From Allobosea sp. LC85 (GTDB lineage Bacteria; Pseudomonadota; Alphaproteobacteria; Rhizobiales; Beijerinckiaceae): a stretch of DNA of 64,000 nucleotides. Position 1 is the stretch's first letter. The number at the start of each line of letters is the position of its first letter. The translations under genes were made by a program, and so were the position numbers. Under the pieces are notes generated by a model that saw only the letters and a list, made by a program, of their open reading frames with translations, searched no databases and was not told the origin of the DNA. Positions 17,082 to 25,442 of this stretch are shown here, in pieces. Where the stretch lies: contig NZ_JPKG01000063.1 of the NCBI RefSeq assembly GCF_000735605.1, positions 1 to 64,000 of the forward strand, read 5' to 3'.

Positions 17082-20000
17082 CTATTCCGCCGCCAATCGC
17101 GGCGGCGGCAGCTTTCCGCTCATCGCCTTGGCGCTTGCTTCGCCGGGCGATTCCTCATCGCCCATCGGCTCCCAGGCCGATTCATCCTCAGGCTTGCTGA
17201 AGAAGCGGCCGAAGAGCCAGCTGAAGCCACGGCCGACATCGTCCATCACCGTGTAGAAGGACGGCACGAAGACGAGGCTGAGCACGGTCGAGACGATCAG
17301 GCCGCCGATCACCGCGATCGCCATCGGCGCGCGGAACTCGCCGCCATCGCCGACGCCATAGGCTGAGGGCAGCATGCCCGCCGCCATCGCGATCGTCGTC
17401 ATCACGATCGGCCGGGCTCGCTTGCGCCCGGCTTCGAGCAGCGCCGTAATCCGGTCCTTGCCGCGGGCGACCTCCTCCACCGCGAAATCGACCAGCATGA
17501 TCGCGTTCTTGGTGACGATGCCCATCAGCATCAGCAGGCCGATATAGACCGGCATCGAGACCGGGTTATTGGTCGCGAGCAGCGCGATCACCACGCCACC
17601 GAAGGAGAGCGGCAGCGAGAGCAGGATGGTCACCGGCTGGGCGACCGAGCCAAACAGCAGGATCAGCAGCGCGAAGACCAGCATCAGGCCGGTCGTCATC
17701 GCCGTGATGAAGCCCTGCACGACCTCGCCCTGGATCTCGGCATCGCCGGTGGCGGCGGTCGTGACACCCGCTGGCAACCCGACCTCCTTGACGATCTCGT
17801 GGAACTTCTCCTGCGCCGTGCCGAGCTCGAAACCGCGCTTCAGATCGGCACCGATCGCTGCCCGGCGGACCCGGTCATAGCGGTCGATTGAGCTTGGCCC
17901 CTCGCCGAAGCCGATATCGGCCACCGCCGTCAGCGGAATCGAGACGCCGTTCGTGTTGGTGACACGCAGCGCCGCAATGTTGCGCATATCGGTGCGGGCA
18001 GCCTCGTCGAGCTGGACGCGGATCGGCACCAGCCGGTCGCCGGCGTTGAATTTGGCGAGATTGGCACCCGCGTCGCCGATCGTCGCGATGCGCACCGCTT
18101 CCGAGATCGCCTCAGGCGTAACGCCAAGGTTCGCCGCCTGCTCGAGCTTGGGTGTGACGCGCAGTTCCGGCCGGCTGAGCGAGCCGGCAGTCGCGACATT
18201 GAGGTAGCCGTCGACCTGGCGCATGCGCGCCTCGATTCGGGCGACCGCCTCGTCGAGCGCATCGCCGTCCTTGGAGAGAATCGAGAACGCCATCTCGCGT
18301 TCGCCGCGCTCATTGACATACCAGGCCCGGGCGTCGGGGACGCTGGCGAGCTTCTCGGCGATGACGACCTTCAGATCCTTTTGCTTGATCGCACGCTCGC
18401 TCTTCGGCGTCAGCATGACCGTGACCGAAGCCCGCCGGACCTCGCGCTGTCCGGTCGGCGAAGCGCCACCGAGCACGAAGACATGCGTGACCTCGGGAAT
18501 CGTCTTCAGCGCGTCGACGATCTGGTCGGTGGTGACGCGGGTTTCTTCCAGCGTTGCGCCGGGCGGCAACTCGACGCTGGCGACGACACGCGCGGTGTCC
18601 TCTTCCGGGAAGAAGCCCGTCGGCAGCAGGGCCGTCGCCTTGATCGAGCCGAACAGGAAGATGAAGCCGACCACCAGGGTCAGATAGGCCATGTTGAATG
18701 GCAGCTTGCGCCAGCGCCCCGTTCCATCGAAGCGCGGCAGCAGCGGCAGGCGGATGCGCGCGAGGGTGAGTCGCAGCAAGCCGACATAGCCGCGCATGAA
18801 CGGGCCTGGCTTGTCATCCTCATGCTTCACCGGTCGCATCAGATAGGCCGCCATCATCGGCGTGATCAGCCGCGCCACCAGCAGCGAGAACAGCACCGCG
18901 ATGGCAACCGTCAGGCCGAACTGGCGGAAATACTGCCCGGCGATACCGCCCATGAAGGAGACCGGCGCAAAGATCGCGACGATGGTCAGCGTGATCGCGA
19001 TGACCGCGAGCCCGATTTCATCGGCCGCTTCCATCGCCGCGCGATAGGGCGATTTGCCCATCTTCATATGGCGCACGATGTTCTCGATCTCGACGATCGC
19101 GTCGTCGACCAGGATGCCGGTGACGAGCGTGATGCCGAGCAGGCTGACCAGATTGAGAGAGAAGCCCAGCATCTGCATCGCCCAGAAGGTGGGGATGGCC
19201 GAAAGCGGCAGGGCGATCGCGGTGATCAGCGTCGCGCGCCAGTTGCGCAGGAAGAGAAAGACGACGAGCACGGCCAGCGCCGCGCCCTCGAACAGCGTCT
19301 CCATCGCTGACTTGTAATTGCCGTGGGTATAGGCAACCGCGTCGTCGATCAGCTTCAGCTCGATCGACGGGTAGCGCTTGTTCAGCTCCTCGACGCGGGC
19401 CGCAACGACCTCCTTGACCGAAAGCTCGCTCGAGCCCTTGGAGCGGAACACGGCGAAGGTGACGACGGGTTGCTTGTCGAGCCGACTGAAGGAGCGCGGT
19501 TCGGAATTGGAATCCTCGACCCGGCCGAGTTCTTTCAGCCTCACTTCGCGGCCGCCGGTGAGCGAGATCTTGGTCTCGGCCAATTCGGCCACGGTGCGCG
19601 CGCCGGCCAGCGTGCGGATCGCCTGTTCCTGGCCGCCAACCTCGCCGCGCCCGCCGGCGAGGTCGACATTGGTCACCCGAATCTGCCGGTTGACTTCGCC
19701 AGCCGTCGTCCCGAGCGCCAGCAGGCGGTCGGGATCGAGGGAAATCCTGATCTCGCGATCGACACCACCGTAACGATCGACCCGGCCGACTCCCTTCAGC
19801 CCCTGCAGCTCGCGCGCAACGACATCGTCGACATGCCAGGAGAGCTGCTCGAGCGTCATGCCAGGCGACGATGCGCCATAGCTAAGGATCGACTGTCCTT
19901 CGACATCGATGCGCTGGACCACCGGCTCATCGATCGTGCGCGGCAGATCGGCCCTGACCTTGGCGATGGCGTCCTTGACGTCGTTGACCGCCCGGTCTGT

Positions 20001-20306
20001 GTTCACCTCCAGGCGGAACTCGATCAGGGTGAGCGACTGGCCGTCGGTCAGCGTCGACATCACATGCTTGACGCCGGTGATGTTGGCGACCGCATCCTCG
20101 ATGCGCTTGCTGACCTGGCTTTCAAGCTCCGCCGGCGCTGCGCCGGCCTGGGTCACCGTGACCGAGACGAACGGCACATCGATATTCGGCATCCGCGTGA
20201 CCGGCAGCGTCGAAAACGACATCAGGCCGAGTACGCAGAGCACCACGAAAAGCAGGATGGCCGGGACCGGTTTGCGGATCGACCAGGCAGAGAAATTGAC
20301 GTTCAT
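17082..20306 (-). CDS. RND efflux permease (HAE-1/AcrB-like)
   Basis: 1074-residue inner-membrane RND transporter. The N-terminal first helix is PVPAILLFVVLCVLGLM, followed by the conserved LPVTRMPNIDVPFVSV periplasmic entry. The fourth-helix motif GILVDDAIVEIENI has the paired aspartates used for proton coupling, and a second membrane half repeats the fold (LLMLMGIVTKNAIMLVD). It would pump hydrophobic compounds outward together with the adaptor encoded just upstream (13-base gap). No outer-membrane channel gene is present, so a TolC-type partner must lie elsewhere. Controlled presumably by the TetR regulator at the head of the operon. Confidence 0.94.
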   Translation of the reverse strand: MNVNFSAWSIRKPVPAILLFVVLCVLGLMSFSTLPVTRMPNIDVPFVSVTVTQAGAAPAELESQVSKRIEDAVANITGVKHVMSTLTDGQSLTLIEFRLEVNTDRAVNDVKDAIAKVRADLPRTIDEPVVQRIDVEGQSILSYGASSPGMTLEQLSWHVDDVVARELQGLKGVGRVDRYGGVDREIRISLDPDRLLALGTTAGEVNRQIRVTNVDLAGGRGEVGGQEQAIRTLAGARTVAELAETKISLTGGREVRLKELGRVEDSNSEPRSFSRLDKQPVVTFAVFRSKGSSELSVKEVVAARVEELNKRYPSIELKLIDDAVAYTHGNYKSAMETLFEGAALAVLVVFLFLRNWRATLITAIALPLSAIPTFWAMQMLGFSLNLVSLLGITLVTGILVDDAIVEIENIVRHMKMGKSPYRAAMEAADEIGLAVIAITLTIVAIFAPVSFMGGIAGQYFRQFGLTVAIAVLFSLLVARLITPMMAAYLMRPVKHEDDKPGPFMRGYVGLLRLTLARIRLPLLPRFDGTGRWRKLPFNMAYLTLVVGFIFLFGSIKATALLPTGFFPEEDTARVVASVELPPGATLEETRVTTDQIVDALKTIPEVTHVFVLGGASPTGQREVRRASVTVMLTPKSERAIKQKDLKVVIAEKLASVPDARAWYVNERGEREMAFSILSKDGDALDEAVARIEARMRQVDGYLNVATAGSLSRPELRVTPKLEQAANLGVTPEAISEAVRIATIGDAGANLAKFNAGDRLVPIRVQLDEAARTDMRNIAALRVTNTNGVSIPLTAVADIGFGEGPSSIDRYDRVRRAAIGADLKRGFELGTAQEKFHEIVKEVGLPAGVTTAATGDAEIQGEVVQGFITAMTTGLMLVFALLILLFGSVAQPVTILLSLPLSFGGVVIALLATNNPVSMPVYIGLLMLMGIVTKNAIMLVDFAVEEVARGKDRITALLEAGRKRARPIVMTTIAMAAGMLPSAYGVGDGGEFRAPMAIAVIGGLIVSTVLSLVFVPSFYTVMDDVGRGFSWLFGRFFSKPEDESAWEPMGDEESPGEASAKAMSGKLPPPRLAAE

Positions 20307-20319
20307 TCCGCCGACCCCG

Positions 20320-21543
20320 TCAATTCGTCGCGATCGGCGTAACGGCGTCGCCATCGCGCACGAAAGTGCCAGCGCGCGCGACCACGGTCTCACCTTCGGC
20401 GAGGCCGGAGGTGATCTCGATCCGGCCATTTCCGGTCAGTCCCAGCGTCACCTTCTTGGTGCTGACCTTGCCGTCCCTGACACTCTGCACCAGCGCTCCA
20501 CTACGCGAATAGGTGATGGCGGAGAGCGGCAGGGTAATGCTCGTCTTGCGCCCGGTTTCGATTACGCCCCGCGCAAAGGAGCCAATCGCAACCGGCGGAT
20601 TGTCCTTGAGCGCGATGCGCACGCGCCCGAGACGCGACGCCTTGTCGACCTCCGGTGCAATCAGCCTGATCTCGCCGACAAGCGGCTTCGCGGCGCCAGC
20701 CGGCGTGACGGCGACCCTCTGGCCGAGCCTGAGCGACGCAAGTTCGACCTCCGCGACATCGGCCTCGAGCTCGATTGCGCCATCCGCGATGATCCGGAAG
20801 AGCGGCTCGGTGGCGGCCAGGGGCGCCATGGCGCCGAGCTTGGCCCGGCGCTGGCTGACGATTCCGGCCGCGGGAGCCTTAATCTCGGTGCGCGCGATCT
20901 TCACGGCGATATCGCGCTCCTGCGCCTTGGCGAGTGCAAGATCGGCCGTCGCGATGGCAAGCGCATGCCGCGCCGAGTTGACCCGGGCGACCGTCGTCCG
21001 CGCCGCAGCGGAACGCAGGTCGAAGGTCTCGACGCTGGCATTGCCGGAATCGCGCAGGGCCTTGGTCCGCTCGAAAGCGTTCTCGGCCTGGACTCGATTG
21101 GCCTCCGCTTCGGTGACCTGCGCATTGGCCTGCGCGATCGCCGCTTCGGCGCGCGCGATCTGTGCCTCGTTCTGGGTGTGGAGAACATCAAGCGTCGTCC
21201 GCGAGAGACGCGCCAGCACCTGGCCCGCCGCCACGCTGTCCCCCTCCTCGGCCAGGATCTCGACGAGCGCGAAGCCATCGATCTCCGGCGAAACCAAAAC
21301 CTCGTCGCGCGCGATCATCGAGCCGGAGACCACGACGCTCTGCACGATTTCCGCGGTCCTGGCGGGCGTGACCGTCACGGCCGGGCCATGGATCGGGCCG
21401 CTTGCCTGCGCGGCCGCGCTGGCCGGCGTCTGGGCCGAGGCCGAGACAGGCGGCAGCAGCGCCAGGGTAAGCAGGGACAGGGCAGCCAGGCGCGTCAGCG
21501 CGAGGGGAAGCGGCAACATGGGGATAACCTTCGAATCAGTCAT
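20320..21543 (-). CDS. RND efflux periplasmic adaptor (HlyD/AcrA-like)
   Basis: 407-residue membrane fusion protein with an N-terminal signal sequence (LAALSLLTLALLPPVSASA). The order of parts is typical: a split lipoyl-like domain (VLVSPEIDGFALVEILAEEG with the later IKAPAAGIVSQRRAKLG), a long alpha-helical hairpin between them (residues about 110-190, rich in Ala and Glu), and a beta-barrel plus membrane-proximal domain. It bridges the RND pump and an outer-membrane channel. Its ATG overlaps the TGA of the tetR gene (ATGA), so regulator and adaptor are translationally coupled. Confidence 0.92.
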   Translation of the reverse strand: MTDSKVIPMLPLPLALTRLAALSLLTLALLPPVSASAQTPASAAAQASGPIHGPAVTVTPARTAEIVQSVVVSGSMIARDEVLVSPEIDGFALVEILAEEGDSVAAGQVLARLSRTTLDVLHTQNEAQIARAEAAIAQANAQVTEAEANRVQAENAFERTKALRDSGNASVETFDLRSAAARTTVARVNSARHALAIATADLALAKAQERDIAVKIARTEIKAPAAGIVSQRRAKLGAMAPLAATEPLFRIIADGAIELEADVAEVELASLRLGQRVAVTPAGAAKPLVGEIRLIAPEVDKASRLGRVRIALKDNPPVAIGSFARGVIETGRKTSITLPLSAITYSRSGALVQSVRDGKVSTKKVTLGLTGNGRIEITSGLAEGETVVARAGTFVRDGDAVTPIATN

Positions 21544-22196
21544 GGCTGATTTATGTCTTGGGATTGCAGGCGCATTGCCTGAGCCAATCCTCGCATCGCG
21601 GTGAACAGCGTTTCGGCAGCAGCGTCGGTGTCGAAATTCGGATCCATGGCGCGCCGGCAGAAGAAGCCGTCGGCGAGCATCGACATCGCCTGGAGGAAGC
21701 GGACCTCGTCGAGATCGGCCGGCAGCTCGCCACCGTCCTTGGCCGCAGAGATGGCTGCCGCCAGACCTGCGATGACCGTGCCGTCGATATCGGCGCACAT
21801 CGCCGCCATTTCCGGATTGCGTGCGGCTTCCGCCCAGATCTGCACCGCGATGATGGCCTTCTCGCGTGGCTCCTCGACGAGATGCCGCCGCCCGAGAGCC
21901 TCGAGCTGGTCGAGGAGATTGCCGGCGCGCGGATCGAGCGCCGAGAAGTCCGCGGCGATCGAGGCCCGATCGCGCTCGGCCATGCCGGCGATGATCGCGT
22001 CCTTGGAGGCGAAGTAGCGATAGAGATTGCCCGGGCTCATGCCGGCCTCGGCCGCGACGTCGTTCATCGTCGCGGCATGGAAGCCGGCGCGCGCGAAGAC
22101 GCGCTCCGCCGCATCGAGGATGCGCGTATGGCGCTCCGTCAGGGCGCGGTCGGACGAGGCGTAGGCAAAGGGCGGTGGCAAATGAGAAATCCGCAA
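21540..22196 (-). CDS. TetR family regulator of the RND operon
   Basis: About 218-residue TetR-type repressor. The helix-turn-helix is clear (ILDAAERVFARAGFHAATMN then DVAAEAGMSPGNLYRYF), followed by a ligand-binding region. The start is uncertain because no ATG or GTG precedes the HTH; TTG codons at 22196 and 22181 are the realistic choices, and 22196 is given. The operator palindrome at 22196-22219 abuts that codon, so the mRNA may be nearly leaderless. It heads an operon with adaptor and RND permease and probably represses all three. Confidence 0.85.
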   Translation of the reverse strand: MRISHLPPPFAYASSDRALTERHTRILDAAERVFARAGFHAATMNDVAAEAGMSPGNLYRYFASKDAIIAGMAERDRASIAADFSALDPRAGNLLDQLEALGRRHLVEEPREKAIIAVQIWAEAARNPEMAAMCADIDGTVIAGLAAAISAAKDGGELPADLDEVRFLQAMSMLADGFFCRRAMDPNFDTDAAAETLFTAMRGLAQAMRLQSQDINQP

Positions 22197-22219
22197 TGAG
22201 AATGAACGTTCATTCTCAT
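22196..22219. promoter_or_regulatory. Perfect 24-bp palindrome: TetR operator
   Basis: The half-site ATGAGAATGAAC is followed immediately by its exact reverse complement. AATGAACGTTCATT cores are typical of AcrR-like TetR operators. A minus-strand -35-like TTGACT lies at 22238-22243, so the palindrome covers the expected -10/+1 region and would block transcription when bound. Confidence 0.75.
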
Positions 22220-22237
22220 GACCTATCGTGAACCTGA

Positions 22238-22243
22238 AGTCAA
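22238..22243 (-). promoter_or_regulatory. Putative -35 box of the tetR-RND operon
   Basis: TTGACT on the minus strand, 18 bases from the edge of the 24-bp palindrome. No clean -10 hexamer is visible; a GAGAAT inside the palindrome is the best candidate. Confidence 0.35.
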
Positions 22244-22438
22244 GAAGCGCCCGCGCCCGCAAGAAGCGGCCGCGCCCGGCAGAATCTGGGCCCCGCCATG
22301 CAGAAATCTTCTGCGCGTCATGCGCTTCTGGCGCATGAATTGCTTTGCTCGGTCCCGCATGGAACCGCATTGTCAATGCATGGATGGACGTCGCGCCATT
22401 GGGCGCACCCTTGGCGCGTGAGCGACCCGAAGCCCGTG

Positions 22439-23242
22439 ATGAACGATCAACCCTTTCGTCTCAGCGCTGCCCGCAAGCTCCGCTCCCCCGTCCCTCCCCG
22501 CCGGAACAAGCCGGCGCCGAAGCCGGTCCTGATCGTCCTGCACCAGGAGCATTCGACCTCCGGCCGGGTCGGCCGCCTTCTCGCGGCGCGAGGGCACGCG
22601 CTCGATATCCGCAAGCCGCGCTTCGGCGATCCGCTTCCGGAGACCATGCGCGATCATGCCGGCGCCGTGATCTTCGGCGGCCCGATGAGCGCCAACGACC
22701 CCGACGTTTTCGTCAAGGCCGAGATCGACTGGATCGGCACCTGTCTGAAGGAGCAGGCGCCCTTTCTCGGCATTTGCCTGGGCGCCCAGATGCTCACAAG
22801 GCATCTCGGCGGCTCCGTCTACACGCATCCTCAGGGCCGGGCCGAGATCGGCTATTACGACCTTGCGCTGACTGAAGCCGGCGATACGCATGCAAGTGAG
22901 GCCGGCTTCACCTGGCCATCGACCGTGTACCAATGGCACCGTGAAGGCTTCGACTGCCCAAACGGCGCCGAGTGCCTCGCAACCGGGGGCGATTTCCCGG
23001 TCCAGGCCATCCGCTCGGGCCCCAGGGCCTACGGCATCCAGTTTCATCCCGAAGTGACCCCGGCGATGATGTGCCGCTGGTCAGTGCGCGCGCATGAGCG
23101 CACCCTGATGCCCGGAGCCCAGCTGCGCCATCAGCATCTCGAAGGCTGGTATCGCTATGATCCCGCCGTCAGGGCCTGGCTCGACGGCTTCCTCGACCAC
23201 TGGCTGTGCGTGCCGGCGGATGGAGAGACGTCCCTCGCATGA
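22439..23242 (+). CDS. Class I glutamine amidotransferase-like protein
   Basis: 267-residue protein with a complete class I glutamine amidotransferase triad: nucleophile Cys113 in GICLGAQM and the pair His203-Glu205 in GIQFHPEV. Such proteins hydrolyse glutamine or gamma-glutamyl compounds, or act with a partner synthetase; stand-alone members are often annotated as GMP-synthase-like. The ATG at 22439 is used; a GTG at 22418 is possible and neither has a clear ribosome-binding site. Its TGA overlaps the ATG of the next gene, an FAD dehydrogenase, so the two probably act together, perhaps in catabolism of a glutamylated amine. That role is inference. Confidence 0.85.
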   Translation: MNDQPFRLSAARKLRSPVPPRRNKPAPKPVLIVLHQEHSTSGRVGRLLAARGHALDIRKPRFGDPLPETMRDHAGAVIFGGPMSANDPDVFVKAEIDWIGTCLKEQAPFLGICLGAQMLTRHLGGSVYTHPQGRAEIGYYDLALTEAGDTHASEAGFTWPSTVYQWHREGFDCPNGAECLATGGDFPVQAIRSGPRAYGIQFHPEVTPAMMCRWSVRAHERTLMPGAQLRHQHLEGWYRYDPAVRAWLDGFLDHWLCVPADGETSLA

Positions 23243-24480
23243 CCCGTACCTCGCTTGTCCTCGGCGCTGGCATCGTCGGCGTTTCCTGTGCGCTCGCGCT
23301 GCAGAAGCGCGGCTTCATGGTCACCCTGATCGACCGGCGCGAGCCCGGCAGCGAGACTTCCTACGGCAATGCGGGCGTGGTCAGCCCGACCTCAGTCGTT
23401 CCGCTCAACAATCCCTCGCTCTGGAAAAGCCTGCCGAACTATCTCGGCAACCAGCACGCCGCCGTGCGCTATCGCTGGGGCCATCTGCTAGGGAATCCCG
23501 GTTGGGTCCTGCGCTTCCTCGCGGAAGCGCGCCCATCCCGTCTCGCGCCCCGCGTTGCGGCGCTCCAGGGCCTGACAGCTCAGGCCCTGACCTTGCACAA
23601 GGCGTGGATGGCGGAAGCCGGAATCAGCCACCGCCTGCGTGAAACCGGCACGCTGAAGCTCTGGCGCAGCGAGGCCGGTCAACAGGCTGCCCGCACCGAG
23701 CAGCAATGGCTCGAGGATCATGGCTTTCGCGCCGACTACCTCGACCGGCAGGCCCTTTCGGCAGTCGAGCCCGATCTCAACCCGATCTTTTCGGCGGGCC
23801 TGTGGTTGCGTGACAACGGCTCGGTCGACTGGCCGCAGGCCGTGGTCGCGGCCTATGCGGCACTCTTCGTGGCACGCGGCGGAACGATCATTCGCGCTGC
23901 TGCCTCAGGACTCTCCAGGACGCATCAGGGCTGGCGCGCCACAACCGATTCCGGCAGCTTCGATGCCGATCTCGCCGTGGTCGCGCTTGGCCCATGGAGC
24001 GCCGACCTGCTGCGCCCGCTCGGGCTGAGCGTCCCGCTCAATGTCGAGCGGGGGTATCATCGTCATTACAGGGCGAGCGACGGACGCAGCCTTTCGCGCC
24101 CGTTCTACGACGTCGAGTCCGCTTACTTCCTTGCTCCAATGGAGAAGGGCTACCGCCTGACCAGCGGCGTCGAGCTCGCTAACCGCGATGCACCTTCGAA
24201 TTTCGCGCAGATCGACGCCGTCCTGCCACGAGCGAAGGAAGCCTTTGACCTGACCGAGGCGACCGAAGCCACGACCTGGCGCGGTGCCAGGCCAACGCTG
24301 CCCGATTCGCTGCCGATGATCGGGGAAGCGCCGCGAAACCCCGGACTCTGGCTCGCCTTCGGCAGCCAGCATATCGGCTTTGCAACCGGGCCAGTGACTG
24401 GGGAAATCCTGGCCGCGCTGATCTGCGGCGAGAGGCCGATCGCCGATCCGGAACCATTCGCGCCGGCGCGATATCTCTGA
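23239..24480 (+). CDS. FAD-dependent D-amino acid dehydrogenase-like (DadA family)
   Basis: 413-residue flavoprotein of the DAO superfamily, DadA branch. The FAD-binding start is SLVLGAGIVGVSCALALQKRG with a downstream acidic residue (LIDR), followed by the DadA-type segment ETSYGNAGVVSPTSVVPL. The C-terminal RPTLPDSLPMIG and GSQHIGFATGPVTG regions match the family. DadA enzymes oxidatively deaminate D-amino acids and pass electrons to the respiratory chain, but substrates vary. The ATG overlaps the amidotransferase stop by four bases (ATGA). It is convergent with sdhB, 162 bases away. Confidence 0.88.
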   Translation: MTRTSLVLGAGIVGVSCALALQKRGFMVTLIDRREPGSETSYGNAGVVSPTSVVPLNNPSLWKSLPNYLGNQHAAVRYRWGHLLGNPGWVLRFLAEARPSRLAPRVAALQGLTAQALTLHKAWMAEAGISHRLRETGTLKLWRSEAGQQAARTEQQWLEDHGFRADYLDRQALSAVEPDLNPIFSAGLWLRDNGSVDWPQAVVAAYAALFVARGGTIIRAAASGLSRTHQGWRATTDSGSFDADLAVVALGPWSADLLRPLGLSVPLNVERGYHRHYRASDGRSLSRPFYDVESAYFLAPMEKGYRLTSGVELANRDAPSNFAQIDAVLPRAKEAFDLTEATEATTWRGARPTLPDSLPMIGEAPRNPGLWLAFGSQHIGFATGPVTGEILAALICGERPIADPEPFAPARYL

Positions 24481-24642
24481 TTCCGACGATCTGGTCGCGC
24501 GCTGAGGCGAGCGCGACATCGCCGTTGTGAGCCGGTTGGCGCAACAGGCGAGAGCCGAGGCGACTACCTTCAATGGCCCAGGAAGCGTAGGCCAGCGCAG
24601 GCCGTCACGTCAGACGGCCGCGCCGGTCGAATGGGCGGCGTT

Positions 24643-25428
24643 TCAGACCTGCCGCGCCACCATCATCTTCTTGATCTCGGCGATCGCCTTGGCCGGGTTC
24701 AGGCCCTTCGGGCAGGCATTGGCGCAGTTCATGATGGTGTGGCAGCGATAGAGCCGGAAGGGATCTTCCAGGTCATCAAGGCGCTCGCCGGTGGCCTCGT
24801 CGCGGGAATCGATCAGCCAGCGATAAGCCTGCAGCAGCACGGCCGGACCGAGATAGCGGTCGCCATTCCACCAGTAGCTCGGGCAGGACGTCGAGCAGCA
24901 GGCGCAGAGGATGCATTCATAGAGCCCGTCGAGCTTCTCGCGGTCCTCCTTGCCCTGTGCCCATTCCTTCTCCGGCGCCGGCGTCGTGGTCTTGAGCCAG
25001 GGCTCGATCGAGGCGTGCTGGGCGTAGAAGCGTGTGAGGTCCGGCACCAGGTCCTTGATCACCGGCATATGCGGCAGCGGATAGATCGCGACCTTGCCCT
25101 TCGCGCCGCACTCGTCGATGCCGGTGGTGCAGGCCAGGCCGTTCTTGCCATCCATGTTCATGGCGCAGGAACCGCAGATGCCCTCGCGGCAGGAGCGCCG
25201 GAAGGTCAGCGTCGGGTCGATCTTGTTCTTGATCCAGATCAGCGCGTCGAGGACCATCGGTCCGCAATCCTCGCGATCGACATAATAGGTGTCGGTGCGC
25301 GGATTCTCGCCGGTATCCGGGTTCCAGCGATAAACCTTGAACTCGGTCAGCTTCTTGGCGCCGGCCGGCTTCGGCCAGGCCTTGCCTTCGGTCAGTCGTG
25401 AGTTCGCGGGGAGATTGAATTCGGCCAT
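24643..25428 (-). CDS. sdhB: Succinate dehydrogenase iron-sulfur subunit
   Basis: 261-residue iron-sulfur subunit of complex II. It carries the [2Fe-2S] ligands in CREGICGSCAMNMDG and a following Cys, and two cysteine clusters for [4Fe-4S] and [3Fe-4S] centres (CILCACCSTSCP and CHTIMNCANACPKG). It relays electrons from the flavoprotein SdhA to ubiquinone at the membrane subunits, linking the TCA cycle to respiration. Last gene of sdhCDAB, starting 14 bases after sdhA. Confidence 0.98.
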   Translation of the reverse strand: MAEFNLPANSRLTEGKAWPKPAGAKKLTEFKVYRWNPDTGENPRTDTYYVDREDCGPMVLDALIWIKNKIDPTLTFRRSCREGICGSCAMNMDGKNGLACTTGIDECGAKGKVAIYPLPHMPVIKDLVPDLTRFYAQHASIEPWLKTTTPAPEKEWAQGKEDREKLDGLYECILCACCSTSCPSYWWNGDRYLGPAVLLQAYRWLIDSRDEATGERLDDLEDPFRLYRCHTIMNCANACPKGLNPAKAIAEIKKMMVARQV

Positions 25429-25442
25429 CGGTCAGATCGTCC

